From: Peptoniphilaceae bacterium
Lineage (GTDB): Bacteria; Bacillota; Clostridia; Tissierellales; Peptoniphilaceae
Reading direction: 5' to 3'
Length of the DNA: 64,000 nt
Assembly (NCBI GenBank): GCA_030152565.1
Contig: JASLJE010000006.1
Location: 38,770-102,769, forward strand
Part shown: positions 54,599 through 63,631 of the stretch, in pieces
Numbering within the stretch: position 1 is the stretch's first letter
Layout of the letters: each line of letters begins with the position of its first letter
Program-made: the position numbers and the translations under genes
Notes under the pieces: generated by a model
What the model was told of the DNA's origin: nothing
What the model saw: only the letters and a program-made list of their open reading frames with translations
The model's database searches: none

Positions 54599-55267
54599 TT
54601 AACCGTTAATTTGACTTGCAACTTCTGCTGCGAAATCTTCTTCTCTCTTTTCTAAGCCTTCTCCAACTTCGAATCTTGAGAATCTTCTAATTACAATATT
54701 TTCTCCAATTGTAGCAACCTTTTCTTTTAATAATTGTTCAATGGTTACGTCTGGATCTTTAATAAATGGTTGTTCTAATAAACAAATTTCAGCATAGTGT
54801 TTATTTAATCTACCTTCAACTTTTTTAGAAGCAATCATTTTTTGCTTTTCTTCGTCTAAGTTAGGGTTTCCTTCGTTGATAGCTTGTTGTAATAGAATTT
54901 CTCTTTCGTGTTCTATTTCTTCAGCTGGAACTTCATCTCTTGAAACATACTTAGGATTAGCTGCTGCAACTTGCATACAGATATCTTTAACGAAAGCTTT
55001 AAAGTCTTCGTTTTTAGCTACGAAGTCTGTTTCTGAGTTAACTTCAACGATAGCACCAATTCTACCACCGTGGATATATGAGTCTACTAAACCTTCAGCT
55101 GTAATTCTACCAGCTTTTTTAGCTGTTTTAGCTAAACCTTGTTCTCTTAAAAACTCAACTGCTTTATCTAAATCACCATCAGTTTCTACTAAGGCTTTTT
55201 TACAGTCCATCATGCCTGCGCCAGTCATATCTCTTAATTGTTTTACGTCACTTGCTTTAATTGCCAT
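54599..55267 (-). CDS. tsf: Elongation factor Ts
   Basis: The nucleotide exchange factor for EF-Tu. The 222-residue protein has the N-terminal UBA-like domain (VKQLRDMTGAGMMDCKKAL) and the core with GGRIGAIVEVNSETDFVAKNE. It is shorter than the roughly 290 residues of Bacillus or E. coli, with one core repeat, as in Thermus and many Clostridia. ATG 55267 is preceded by GGAGGTAAAA. It follows rpsB across a hairpin. Confidence 0.96.
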   Translation of the reverse strand: MAIKASDVKQLRDMTGAGMMDCKKALVETDGDLDKAVEFLREQGLAKTAKKAGRITAEGLVDSYIHGGRIGAIVEVNSETDFVAKNEDFKAFVKDICMQVAAANPKYVSRDEVPAEEIEHEREILLQQAINEGNPNLDEEKQKMIASKKVEGRLNKHYAEICLLEQPFIKDPDVTIEQLLKEKVATIGENIVIRRFSRFEVGEGLEKREEDFAAEVASQING

Positions 55268-55283
55268 TTTTACCTCCATATTA

Positions 55284-55321
55284 ATAAAGGTAAGTAAGTA
55301 GAACGTTCTACTACCTACCTT
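55284..55321 (-). terminator. Hairpin between rpsB and tsf
   Basis: GTAGAAC and GTTCTAC meet directly at about 55296-55309, extended by imperfect repeats of GGTA; the minus strand then reads CTTTATTAATA. Either a leaky terminator or a processing stem. Confidence 0.55.
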
Positions 55322-55340
55322 ATCTTCTATTTATATTTTA

Positions 55341-56132
55341 CTATTTTTCGATTTCTTCTTTTAATTCTTCAACTACTTCAGCATTAACTTCAACTGCTTC
55401 AGCTTTTTCTTCTTCAACAACTGGTGCTTCTTCAGCAGCTTCGTGTTGTTCACCTTGTTTTCCTTCGATTACAGCGTTAGCCATAGCTCCAGTGATTAAC
55501 TTAACCGCTCTAATAGCGTCATCGTTTCCTGGAATTGGGAAATCTAATTCATCTGGATCACAGTTTGTATCAACGATACCAACAACTGGGATACCTAATT
55601 TATGAGCTTCGTTTACTGCAATAGCTTCTTTTTTAGGGTCAACTACGAACATAATGTCTGGTAGTCCTGGCATATCTTTTATACCACCTAAGAATTTTTC
55701 TAATCTTTCTAATTCTAATTCTAATTGGTTAACTTCTTTTTTAGGAAGTAAATCAAATGTTCCATCTTCTGACATTGTTTCGATTTCTCTTAATCTGTTG
55801 ATTGATTTACTGATTGTCTTGTGGTTAGTTAACATACCACCTAACCATCTTTGGCTTACATAGTATTGACCACATCTCTTAGCTTCTTGTTCGATAGCGT
55901 CTTGAGCTTGTTTCTTAGTACCTACGAAAAGTACGTTTCCGCCTTCAGCTGCAACTTCTCTAATTGCATCGTAAGCTTCGTCTACTTTCTTAATTGTTTT
56001 TTGTAGGTCAATGATATGAATACCATTTCTTGATGTGAATATAAATCTTTCCATTTTTGGATTCCATCTTCTTGTTTGATGTCCAAAATGAACTCCTGCC
56101 TCTAATAGGGCTTTCATTGAAATTACTGACAT
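55341..56132 (-). CDS. rpsB: 30S ribosomal protein S2
   Basis: A 263-residue ribosomal protein. MKALLEAGVHFGHQTRRWNPKM and GTKKQAQDAIEQEAKRCGQYYV are hallmark segments, and IPVVGIVDTNCDPDELDFPIPGNDDA closes the core. The last 30 residues form a Glu- and Val-rich tail. GGAGGAAAAGAA precedes the ATG. A long stem-loop lies in the leader. Confidence 0.98.
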   Translation of the reverse strand: MSVISMKALLEAGVHFGHQTRRWNPKMERFIFTSRNGIHIIDLQKTIKKVDEAYDAIREVAAEGGNVLFVGTKKQAQDAIEQEAKRCGQYYVSQRWLGGMLTNHKTISKSINRLREIETMSEDGTFDLLPKKEVNQLELELERLEKFLGGIKDMPGLPDIMFVVDPKKEAIAVNEAHKLGIPVVGIVDTNCDPDELDFPIPGNDDAIRAVKLITGAMANAVIEGKQGEQHEAAEEAPVVEEEKAEAVEVNAEVVEELKEEIEK

Positions 56133-56157
56133 TTCTTTTCCTCCGTGTTTTTTCTTC

Positions 56158-56210
56158 CATCTTTTTCAAAATTGCCAGACCTTAGGCACACAGGCAATAA
56201 TTCAAAGATG
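56158..56210 (-). promoter_or_regulatory. Conserved-looking stem-loop in the rpsB leader
   Basis: CATCTTT (minus 56210-56204) pairs with AAAGATG (56164-56158); inside, ATTGCC (56198-56193) pairs with GGCAAT (56176-56171) around a 16-base loop. No T tract follows, so it is not a terminator and may be an S2 autoregulatory site or a stabilising stem. A weak promoter (TTGTAA, 17 bases, TAAACT) lies further upstream. Confidence 0.55.
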
Positions 56211-56322
56211 TGAATAATTTAGTAATATTTTTACCTAGTATAGTTTAACACACTAAATAATTTTTTACAAGATAAAATCTATCTCTATATATATTTTAAC
56301 ATATATATCTTAATTAACTAGT

Positions 56323-57276
56323 CTATTTATTAATTTCCTGCCAGGAAATAGTGTTTTTATAGCTGCTGGCATTTTTTATACCATCTACTATGGCCTTTTC
56401 CATAACCTCTGCAGCCAATTGGATAATTAAATCCATATTAGCCTCTATCTTATTAGTAGCCATGGCAAAAATACTATCTCCATCACTCATGGTATGAACA
56501 GGGTTTATAGCTCTAGCATAGCCATTGTGGGCTACTTGGGCCATCTTATTGGCCTGGGCCTTGCTAAGGCTAGCATTGGTAGCCACTACTCCTATGGTAG
56601 TATTGGTATTTTCAAAGCCTATCTTGTTCTGCATTTCCTTCATATAATCCATGGTAGAATAAAGTCTCTTTTCTTCCTTATTATAAGGGCCTGCAATCTG
56701 TGTTCCCTTGTCATAGATATCTCCTACCGCATTAACAGCCACTAGGGCAGAAACTACCAAGTCTCCCACCTGGATACTGGCACTACCCAGGCCTCCCTTC
56801 ATGGCCAAGTCAGGTCCCAGGGCCTTACCTACAGTTGCTCCTGTTCCGGCTCCAATGTTTCCCCTTCTATCTTCCTCTATAGAGGCATTTAAACAGGCTC
56901 TATAGCCCATTTCCTTGTCTGGTCTAACCTTATGATTGCCAAGTACCAGGTCAAATAAAACAGCCTGGCTTACTATGGGAACCTTGGTTACCCCCACATC
57001 AAAACCAATATCTTTTTCTTCTAGGAAGTTGGCTACCCCACTGGATGCTTCTAGACCAAAGGCAGATCCTCCAGATAAAACAATTGCATGAACCTTGTCA
57101 ACTAACTTTTCAGCCTTAAAAATATCTGTTTCCCTAGTGCCTGGGGCAGATCCTCTAACATCTATTCCACCGCTTGCTCCCTCTTCACAAATAATTACTG
57201 TACAGCCTGTCATAGCATCATAGTCTTGGGCATGACCAACCTTAATCCCCTCAACATCCGTCAGATAGTTCTTCAT
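56323..57276 (-). CDS. P1 (S58) family N-terminal nucleophile peptidase
   Basis: A 317-residue DmpA-like aminopeptidase homologue. Family marks are VGHAQDYDAMTGCTVIICEEGA at the N-terminus, VLSGGSAFGLEA, GNIGAGTGATVGK, and VVATNASLSKAQANKMAQVAHNG around the expected autocleavage region. Members cleave N-terminal residues or beta-peptides; the substrate here is unknown. It lies alone after the rpsB leader and is preceded on its own strand by a GNAT gene 10 bases away, so the two are co-transcribed. Confidence 0.9.
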   Translation of the reverse strand: MKNYLTDVEGIKVGHAQDYDAMTGCTVIICEEGASGGIDVRGSAPGTRETDIFKAEKLVDKVHAIVLSGGSAFGLEASSGVANFLEEKDIGFDVGVTKVPIVSQAVLFDLVLGNHKVRPDKEMGYRACLNASIEEDRRGNIGAGTGATVGKALGPDLAMKGGLGSASIQVGDLVVSALVAVNAVGDIYDKGTQIAGPYNKEEKRLYSTMDYMKEMQNKIGFENTNTTIGVVATNASLSKAQANKMAQVAHNGYARAINPVHTMSDGDSIFAMATNKIEANMDLIIQLAAEVMEKAIVDGIKNASSYKNTISWQEINK

Positions 57277-57286
57277 AAAATCCCCC

Positions 57287-57709
57287 TTATTTGGACCACT
57301 TCATAAGACACTCTTTTTCTTCACTAGCCTTGTTTATAGTAAATTCTTCTAGGATAAAGCCTTCTCTTTCATAAAACCTAAGGGCCTTAACATTTTTAGC
57401 ATAGACGTGTAAGGCTAATTTATCATGTCTAGTCTTTATGTGGTTCATCAAGTCCTTGCCAACCTGCATGGACCTATAGGATGAATCCACAAAAATACCA
57501 GATATGTAGTCTTCATTTACTCCTACAAAGCCTAGAATTTCCCCCTCGTATTCATAGACGTAAACCTCACTTTCCAATATGGCCTCTTCTACCTGGTCAT
57601 AGTGTTTTTTCCAAAAGTCAGCCCCTATAAAATGGTGGGCATCAATATTGGATTCTAGCCATATGGTCATCACTCGATCTATATCATTTTCCTTCATTTC
57701 TCTTATCAT
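57287..57709 (-). CDS. GNAT acetyltransferase, YjaB-like
   Basis: A 140-residue N-acetyltransferase. The acetyl-CoA loop is seen as FVDSSYRSMQVGKDLM, followed by ALHVYAKNVKALRFYEREGF. The N-terminus (DRVMTIWLESNIDAHHFI) resembles E. coli YjaB. Substrate unknown. It is co-transcribed with the P1 peptidase. Confidence 0.88.
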   Translation of the reverse strand: MIREMKENDIDRVMTIWLESNIDAHHFIGADFWKKHYDQVEEAILESEVYVYEYEGEILGFVGVNEDYISGIFVDSSYRSMQVGKDLMNHIKTRHDKLALHVYAKNVKALRFYEREGFILEEFTINKASEEKECLMKWSK

Positions 57710-57726
57710 ACTATCCCTCCGTCATA

Positions 57727-57749
57727 AAAAAAAGGACACCAGGTGTCCT
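57727..57749 (-). terminator. Terminator of the lipoprotein gene
   Basis: AGGACACC (57733-57740) and GGTGTCCT (57742-57749) form a tight hairpin over the stop codon; the minus strand continues with eight T residues. Confidence 0.92.
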
Positions 57750-58758
57750 AATATTGATAGGCGAATATATCATCAATATTTTCTATCAAAGTTTGAACTT
57801 CACCATTACGTATAACTTGAATTTCAAATTTTTCGCCATTAACTTGTTTCGCATCTAATAAATTGGCCTTCTTATATTCATTAAGACCCTTGTCATTTAA
57901 CATATATAAATTACAGTGTTGGGTATTAGGGTCTATCTTGTCCCTATCCCAAAGAATTATTAAGTACTTATCATTGCCCATACTATAAAAATCATATTTT
58001 ACTAGATTTTCATTTTCATTTAAAAGTTTAATGTCTTTTTGGGAAACAATATAGGCCTTGTCATCTTCAGTTACCAAAAAGTAATTTATAAGACCTGCCT
58101 TTCTTAAGTCTAATGGCTGTGAAAACACTACTTTTTCATCTTTTAATCGCTTTTCTGCATTTGCTAAAGCAATTTTATGTATATCGTCGATTAAGTCTTG
58201 TCTTAGGTTTTCTAGGAATTTATTTTCGCTTCTCATGTCTAGGTTTTTTGGTAGACTTAATTCTATATTTACCTTTTCACCATCAATAGCATAACTAAGA
58301 TTTATATCCTTAGCGTCTTTAAATCCCTCAAGTAAAATTCTTTTTCTTAGATCCTTACCGTCAAAAGGTTGGATAGAATCTTTTATTCTTTCACTTTTAA
58401 CCTGGGAATACCTATATATTGGTAGGGTGAATTTAATACTTCCAGCCCTTTCATCCCTATGCTTCTCCTTTATATCTCCTATAAAATATAGACCATTACT
58501 TTTCTCTATTTCCAATAGGCTTAAAAGGGAGTCATAAAGTTTTCCTTCCCTATCCTTAATCTGCTTTTCTATATCGTCTAGGCTTATTTTATCAAGTCCC
58601 CTGGCTTGGTAGAGAACCTGGTCGTCTGTAAAATCGACTTCCAAGGCCTCCAGATCCTCGCTTGTTTCTAATTTGGCCATCTGGCCACTAGAACAACCCT
58701 TAAGGGCTAGTAGGCTCATTAAAAATAAGACGAGACTGACTATCTTCTTACTCTTCAT
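57748..58758 (-). CDS. Putative lipoprotein of unknown function
   Basis: A 336-residue exported protein. A basic start and hydrophobic helix end in the lipobox LALKGC, after which the mature Cys would carry lipid. The rest is hydrophilic, with a likely repeated alpha-beta layout and no catalytic motif I recognise. The chosen ATG 58758 has AGAGGT just before it; a TTG four codons earlier lies in the ribosome binding site. It is directly downstream of the YczE-type membrane protein with overlap of signals, which suggests a shared task at the membrane. Confidence 0.8.
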   Translation of the reverse strand: MKSKKIVSLVLFLMSLLALKGCSSGQMAKLETSEDLEALEVDFTDDQVLYQARGLDKISLDDIEKQIKDREGKLYDSLLSLLEIEKSNGLYFIGDIKEKHRDERAGSIKFTLPIYRYSQVKSERIKDSIQPFDGKDLRKRILLEGFKDAKDINLSYAIDGEKVNIELSLPKNLDMRSENKFLENLRQDLIDDIHKIALANAEKRLKDEKVVFSQPLDLRKAGLINYFLVTEDDKAYIVSQKDIKLLNENENLVKYDFYSMGNDKYLIILWDRDKIDPNTQHCNLYMLNDKGLNEYKKANLLDAKQVNGEKFEIQVIRNGEVQTLIENIDDIFAYQY

Positions 58759-58766
58759 ACTACCTC

Positions 58767-59411
58767 TCAAATTAATTCATATTTGGTAAATGTATTTTTT
58801 ATTAGAGGCATAAATACCCCCATCAAAGGTCCGAAAATAAGCATTGATATGATAGTGCCTTCTCTCAAAGTATACTCTGTCTTTGTTAAGAAAATAAGTA
58901 GAAAAGTTACTACTATACTAACAATATCAACATTTTGTCTTATCTTGTGGAATAATTTACCTGTTTTGTCTGATATGACATTACATAATGACTCTAGAGG
59001 AAAAACTATTACATCTGTAATCATAATTCCACTAACAGCAAAGGATAATACTATCATCCCCATAATAAAAATTGCAAGTCTCATCACATAATTGTCAATA
59101 ATCACATTTCCCAATACCTTGTAGTAAAAGAAGTTAATTATGTATCCATTTGCTATGGAAGCTGGCACTTGTAGCAGTTTGTTTAAATTAAAGTTCTTTC
59201 TTTCTATTAGTATTTGCACTAGAACACAAGATGAGTTTAAAATCATGCCCATGGTTCCAACCTTTACTCCGCTTATGTTGGATATACTCTTGGCTAGAGC
59301 ATCCCAGGCCCCATTGCCCACTGACATCTTAATAGTTAGGGCAGCGCCAAAACCTGTAAGTGTTAAAAATACTAAATATAATATGATCCTCGATACTTTT
59401 TTTTCTTTCAT
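58767..59411 (-). CDS. YczE/YyaS/YitT-family membrane protein
   Basis: A 214-residue integral membrane protein with about five helices. LTGFGAALTIKMSVGNGAWDAL and the later GIMITDVIVFPLESLCN are typical of the YczE group (COG2364), where the GNGAWDAL-type segment recurs. No established function. It is the first gene of a two-gene unit with the lipoprotein. Confidence 0.82.
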   Translation of the reverse strand: MKEKKVSRIILYLVFLTLTGFGAALTIKMSVGNGAWDALAKSISNISGVKVGTMGMILNSSCVLVQILIERKNFNLNKLLQVPASIANGYIINFFYYKVLGNVIIDNYVMRLAIFIMGMIVLSFAVSGIMITDVIVFPLESLCNVISDKTGKLFHKIRQNVDIVSIVVTFLLIFLTKTEYTLREGTIISMLIFGPLMGVFMPLIKNTFTKYELI

Positions 59412-59452
59412 TATAACTCCTTATATTATCATACTAAAAATATATAAAAATA

Positions 59453-59471
59453 AAAAGCTCTAAGAGCTTTT
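59453..59471 (-). terminator. Hairpin upstream of the YczE-type gene
   Basis: AAAAGCTC (59453-59460), TAA, GAGCTTTT (59464-59471); the minus strand continues into T residues. It lies 42 bases before the YczE-type start and may be a second stop for the MATE transcript or an attenuator. Confidence 0.65.
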
Positions 59472-59535
59472 AACATTATACTATATATTTGTCCATACTT
59501 GAAATTTATCTATAAGTATTTATTTATAGGACCTA

Positions 59536-59572
59536 TAAAAAAACTGATAGGCTATAAAAATAACCTATCAGT
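59536..59572 (-). terminator. Terminator of the MATE gene
   Basis: ACTGATAGG (59543-59551) pairs with CCTATCAGT (59564-59572); the minus strand continues with seven T residues. Confidence 0.9.
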
Positions 59573-59576
59573 AAGC

Positions 59577-60932
59577 TTAAAGATTTTCAATTAAGTTTCT
59601 TTCTACCTTCTTGTAGTAGTAGAAACTAAGAACTAGAGCTATAAACTCTGAGATTGGAAAGGCCAACCAAACATAAACCAAACCATACTTAGAAAAGATC
59701 TTAGCTAGGGGTAGAAGTATAACCAATTGCCTCATGGCAGAAATGATTAAACTGTAACTTCCTATACCAATTCCTTGGAAGTAGGTTGCATTTACTATGG
59801 ATATACCTGCAAAGATAAAGGATGTGGATATTATCCTTAGGGCAGGAACTCCCAATTCAATAATCTTAGGATCATTACCAAAGATTGATAGTAGTTGACT
59901 TGGTAGGAATTGGAAGATTAGTAAACCAATTATGGATATAGCAGTTCCAATTATTATGGCATACTTATAAAAGTTCTTTATCCTATCCTTGTTTTTTGCT
60001 CCGTAATTATAACCTGTAAGAGGCATAAAACCTTGACCCATACCAAATATAGGCATGAAGACAAAGGACTGAAGCTTGGTGTAAATACCAAACACTGTAA
60101 CCCCTACCTCTGATAGGTTGATTATGATTCTGTTTAAAGCCATGGTAAGTATGGCTGCTATAGAGTTCATAAGGATACTTGGAATACCAACTATGTAGAT
60201 ATCCTTAATCAAACTCCACTTAGGTCTAAAACCCTTAATAGAAATTCCAATTTCATCCCTGTGCTTAATAGTATAGTGAACTACAAACATAAAGCCTACA
60301 AACTGTGAAAATACAGTTGCAACAGCTGCTCCTTTTACTCCCATTTGTGGGAAGAAGAAGTAACCATGAATTAGTACAGGATCTAGGAAAATATTAATAA
60401 CTGCTGATATTAAGTGGCTTATCATAGGGATTCTCATTTCCCCAGTAGCCTGAATAATTTTTTCACTTATTACTTGTTGGAAAAGAAATATTCCATAAAG
60501 GGTAACAACTCCTAGATAATCCCTTCCCATAGATATTACTTCAGGGTCATCTGTAAAAATTTCGTAAAAGCTATTCATGAAAAAGAACCTAAATAAAATA
60601 AATACAAACCAGGTTATGGTCATGATTATGTAGCCATGTAAAGCTGCATTTCCAGCATCTTCTTTTTGTTTAGCACCCAACTTTCTAGACATATAGGAAT
60701 TTACCCCTACTCCTGTACCCACGCAAAACGCTATTAACATTAGCTGGATAGGATAAGATAAGGTTATGGCTCTCAAGGCCTTTTCTCCTAACTGCGCTAC
60801 AAAATATGAGTCTACAATATTGTACATGGATTGTATAAACATGGAAAACATAGCTGGTAGGCTCATTTTCACCAATATTTTTAACTCGTCCTCATAACCC
60901 ATTGGGTTATTTTCAATTGTGTAATCTGTCAT
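59577..60932 (-). CDS. MATE-family efflux transporter
   Basis: A 451-residue transporter with twelve predicted helices in two MatE halves, exchanging drugs or metabolites for Na+ or H+. The first half shows SLPAMFSMFIQSMYNIVDSYFV and the second GIPSILMNSIAAILTMALN; GQGFMPLTGYNYGAK is a common MATE stretch. The frame opens at 60974, but ATG 60932 lies seven bases after AAGGAG. Substrate unknown. It has terminators on both sides and is monocistronic. Confidence 0.9.
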   Translation of the reverse strand: MTDYTIENNPMGYEDELKILVKMSLPAMFSMFIQSMYNIVDSYFVAQLGEKALRAITLSYPIQLMLIAFCVGTGVGVNSYMSRKLGAKQKEDAGNAALHGYIIMTITWFVFILFRFFFMNSFYEIFTDDPEVISMGRDYLGVVTLYGIFLFQQVISEKIIQATGEMRIPMISHLISAVINIFLDPVLIHGYFFFPQMGVKGAAVATVFSQFVGFMFVVHYTIKHRDEIGISIKGFRPKWSLIKDIYIVGIPSILMNSIAAILTMALNRIIINLSEVGVTVFGIYTKLQSFVFMPIFGMGQGFMPLTGYNYGAKNKDRIKNFYKYAIIIGTAISIIGLLIFQFLPSQLLSIFGNDPKIIELGVPALRIISTSFIFAGISIVNATYFQGIGIGSYSLIISAMRQLVILLPLAKIFSKYGLVYVWLAFPISEFIALVLSFYYYKKVERNLIENL

Positions 60933-60975
60933 CTCATCACTCCTTTTTAATTCACAAGTTACATATTTTAACACA

Positions 60976-61010
60976 AATTAAAAAAGATTTCTATAGTTAA
61001 GAAATCTTTT
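60976..61010 (-). terminator. Terminator of the SAP-domain gene
   Basis: AAAAGATTTC (60982-60991) and GAAATCTTTT (61001-61010) pair around nine bases; the minus strand continues TTTTTTAATTT. Confidence 0.88.
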
Positions 61011-61014
61011 TATC

Positions 61015-61914
61015 TTAATTGTTATTTCTATATCTGCTTTCAGCATTTTGATATATTTCTTCTAACTCGTCTAACCTATTGTAACGTTCTTTAAAAAATA
61101 TTTCAACACATTCTTCATTGGTAAATATTTCTAGCTCTGACCTAAGACCTGCTATCCTGCTTAAGATAAGTTTTCTCAGCTCTTGATCATCCAAACCAAG
61201 GTTTTTTTGGTAGTCTACCATAAGATCAATTATACCTGGGCCTATCTTTAGTCTGGACTGGTTGTACCTAAAAACATTTTTTATGTAAGAATCTAAAAAC
61301 TTATCATCTAAATTATTGGAAAGAACAGATAGATCATAGTAGATAAGCTCTGCCAGATACTCTATGGCCTCTAGATAGTCCTCTTCTTCAGATAGAAAAT
61401 AGGCCATCTCCAACCTACTATTTCTATAGGCCCCTAAATCTTTTTCTTTTTTATAGGCCTGGGACTTTTTAACCAAACTCTCCCATACTATCTCCTTATA
61501 GGACTTATCCTTATTCTTATAGACCAAGCTACTTAGGGAATATATGTCTAAATCTGCAAAGCCATACTGGTGAATATAGATTATATAGTCAGACTTGTCT
61601 ATTACCCTTTGTCCTTTTTCGGTCAAGCTATAAGACCTGATGTGAAATCTTTGGTCCAGCCTTTCCAAGTCTATCTTATCTGTTATTCTGTTTATTAGGA
61701 CTTCTTTGTCCCCCTGGGTATCCAGATTAAAATCAGACAAGATATCTTTTAAGCCTAGTAAACTCTCTTGTTCTAAATAAGTAGATAGCTTATCAACCCT
61801 AATAAAGCCTTCCTTTTCCAGTTTATCTATAAGAGGTCGAAGGTTTTCGATACCATACTTATACTTCCAGAAGGGATGAAAGTTTTGGTCGGAGGGGATA
61901 AAAGGATTTGGCAT
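61015..61914 (-). CDS. SAP-domain protein, main (3') part of a frameshifted gene
   Basis: A 299-residue frame. Residues 50-82 (LLGLKDILSDFNL, then DKEVLINRI) look like a SAP DNA-binding motif, followed by a basic-aromatic segment and a helical C-terminal half. The ATG has no ribosome binding site and an in-frame stop three codons upstream. The sequence from PSDQNFHPFWKYKYGI reads as the continuation of a preceding frame at 61859-62023, so this is probably not a complete protein. Function unknown; the family occurs scattered in Firmicutes. Confidence 0.7.
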   Translation of the reverse strand: MPNPFIPSDQNFHPFWKYKYGIENLRPLIDKLEKEGFIRVDKLSTYLEQESLLGLKDILSDFNLDTQGDKEVLINRITDKIDLERLDQRFHIRSYSLTEKGQRVIDKSDYIIYIHQYGFADLDIYSLSSLVYKNKDKSYKEIVWESLVKKSQAYKKEKDLGAYRNSRLEMAYFLSEEEDYLEAIEYLAELIYYDLSVLSNNLDDKFLDSYIKNVFRYNQSRLKIGPGIIDLMVDYQKNLGLDDQELRKLILSRIAGLRSELEIFTNEECVEIFFKERYNRLDELEEIYQNAESRYRNNN

Positions 61915-62023
61915 AAAATAAGATTAATACCTCATCTGGGTAAAGTCCTTCCTCATTCCTATACAATAGGGATGTTTTATCATTTCTTAAATTTCTTTTT
62001 TTCATTAAATTATATAAAAACAT
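61859..62023 (-). pseudogene. 5' fragment of the SAP-domain gene, separated by a one-base frameshift
   Basis: A 54-codon frame starts at ATG 62023 with AAGGTG just upstream, a much better start than that of the downstream frame. It encodes NEEGLYPDEVLILFYAKSFY and then runs out of frame. Removing one base from the G run at 61894-61897 (C run on the coding strand) would join it to PSDQNFHPFW in the downstream frame and give one protein of about 335 residues. It could be a true mutation, phase variation or a sequencing error. Confidence 0.7.
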
Positions 62024-62096
62024 ACGCACCTTTTATACCTTTCCCTTTTATTGTAACACGTATAAGGCCTAGCATAAAAGGCTTGCTTCTTAATTT

Positions 62097-63617
62097 CTAA
62101 ATGGCATAGACCTTGTCTATCCAAGATTCATAAAAATCTTTTTCATGGGATACTAAGATTACACTGCCTGGATAGTCTATTAGGGCCCTTTGTAGGCTGT
62201 CCTTAGTCTCCTTGTCCAAGTGGTTGGTAGGCTCATCTAAAATAATAAGATTATATTTTTTTAAGAGCATGATGCAAAGTTTTACCTTGGATTGTTCACC
62301 ACCACTTAGGCTATCCAGGGATTGGTTAAGGTCTTTTGATTCTACACCACACCTATTTAAGCTTCTTCTTACCTCTTCAGTCTTCATTTTAGGGTAGTAA
62401 GTTTTTACTACCTCTAGGGCTGTCATTTCTGAATTTGACCAGTCTATTTCTTGTTCAAAGTATCCAATCTTAATGTCATAGGAAAAGTCTATTTGACCGG
62501 CTAGACTGTCCAAATCACCTACTATAGTTTTTAAAAGAGTAGACTTACCTATGCCGTTAAAGCCGCTAATAACTACTTTTTCACCTGGGTCCACTATAAG
62601 GTTTAGGGCAGGTAGAAGAGGATAGTCATAGCCTACTTCTAATTTTTTAAGCTCTAGGCGGGCATTATTACTAGAAGATAACTCAAACTTTAGTTCTGGC
62701 TTTTTCCTTTGGGAAGGAGGATCCAGTCTATCAACCCTATCTAATTGCTTTTGTCTACCCCTGGCCATTCTAGAGTTAACACCAGCCTTATTTCTTCTTA
62801 TATATTCTTCAGTTTTCTTTATATATTCCTGTTGGCTAGAATAGTTTTTAAGATAGTTTTGCCTGTACTCTTCTTTTAACCTAATAAATTTATTATAGTT
62901 ACCGTGATATTTTTTTATTTCATTAAACTCTATATCACAGATACAATTGGTGATTTCATTTAAAAAGGATAGGTTGTGGGATATTACTATAAAGGCCCCT
63001 TTAAAATCCCTTAAATAATCAATAAGCCAAAGAACATGTTCATGGTCTAAAAAGTTTGTAGGTTCATCCAAGAGAAGAACATCTGATTTTTCCAAAAGCA
63101 ATCTGGCTAAAATAACCTTAGACTGTTGGCCACCACTTAAATTGTCCAACTTGGTTTGGGCTCCAAAGCTCTGGATACCCAGACCTAGAATAACCCTATC
63201 TATGGCTGTTTCTATATTATAGAAGTCTCTAGTTTCTAATTCTTCTTGCAACCTTCCTATCTTTTCCATCAAGTCCTCGCTATAGTCTACAGCCAGGTCC
63301 TCGTAAAGACTATTAAGCCTTCTTTCCTTATCAAAATCTTCTTTAAAGGCAATTTTCAAATAATCATAGACACTAATATTTCCTTCTGACTTAAGATACT
63401 GGTCTATATAGCCTATCTTTATATCCTTTTGCCACTTAACACTTCCTTCATCTGCTAATTCCTCTCCTAGAAGGATCTTCATCAAGGTGGATTTACCCGC
63501 CCCATTTTCTCCTACCAGGCCCATATGTTCACCCTTATATAAATCAAAGGACGATTCTCTAAATAATAATTTTTCGCCAAATCCATGGCCTATATCTCTA
63601 ACTTCTAATAAGCTCAT
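62097..63617 (-). CDS. ykpA: ABC-F family ATPase, YkpA/YbiT type
   Basis: A 506-residue soluble protein with two ABC domains and no membrane part, expected to act on the ribosome. Walker A motifs are GENGAGKST (36-44) and GFNGIGKST (about 350); signatures LSGGQ and LSGGE and two Walker B motifs LLLDEPTNFLD and IILDEPTNHLD are intact. The linker between the domains is basic (RRNKAGVNSRMARGRQKQLDR). Overall wording matches the B. subtilis YkpA group rather than typical resistance factors, though the leader suggests attenuation. Confidence 0.9.
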   Translation of the reverse strand: MSLLEVRDIGHGFGEKLLFRESSFDLYKGEHMGLVGENGAGKSTLMKILLGEELADEGSVKWQKDIKIGYIDQYLKSEGNISVYDYLKIAFKEDFDKERRLNSLYEDLAVDYSEDLMEKIGRLQEELETRDFYNIETAIDRVILGLGIQSFGAQTKLDNLSGGQQSKVILARLLLEKSDVLLLDEPTNFLDHEHVLWLIDYLRDFKGAFIVISHNLSFLNEITNCICDIEFNEIKKYHGNYNKFIRLKEEYRQNYLKNYSSQQEYIKKTEEYIRRNKAGVNSRMARGRQKQLDRVDRLDPPSQRKKPELKFELSSSNNARLELKKLEVGYDYPLLPALNLIVDPGEKVVISGFNGIGKSTLLKTIVGDLDSLAGQIDFSYDIKIGYFEQEIDWSNSEMTALEVVKTYYPKMKTEEVRRSLNRCGVESKDLNQSLDSLSGGEQSKVKLCIMLLKKYNLIILDEPTNHLDKETKDSLQRALIDYPGSVILVSHEKDFYESWIDKVYAI

Positions 63618-63631
63618 ACTACCTCCTAAAT

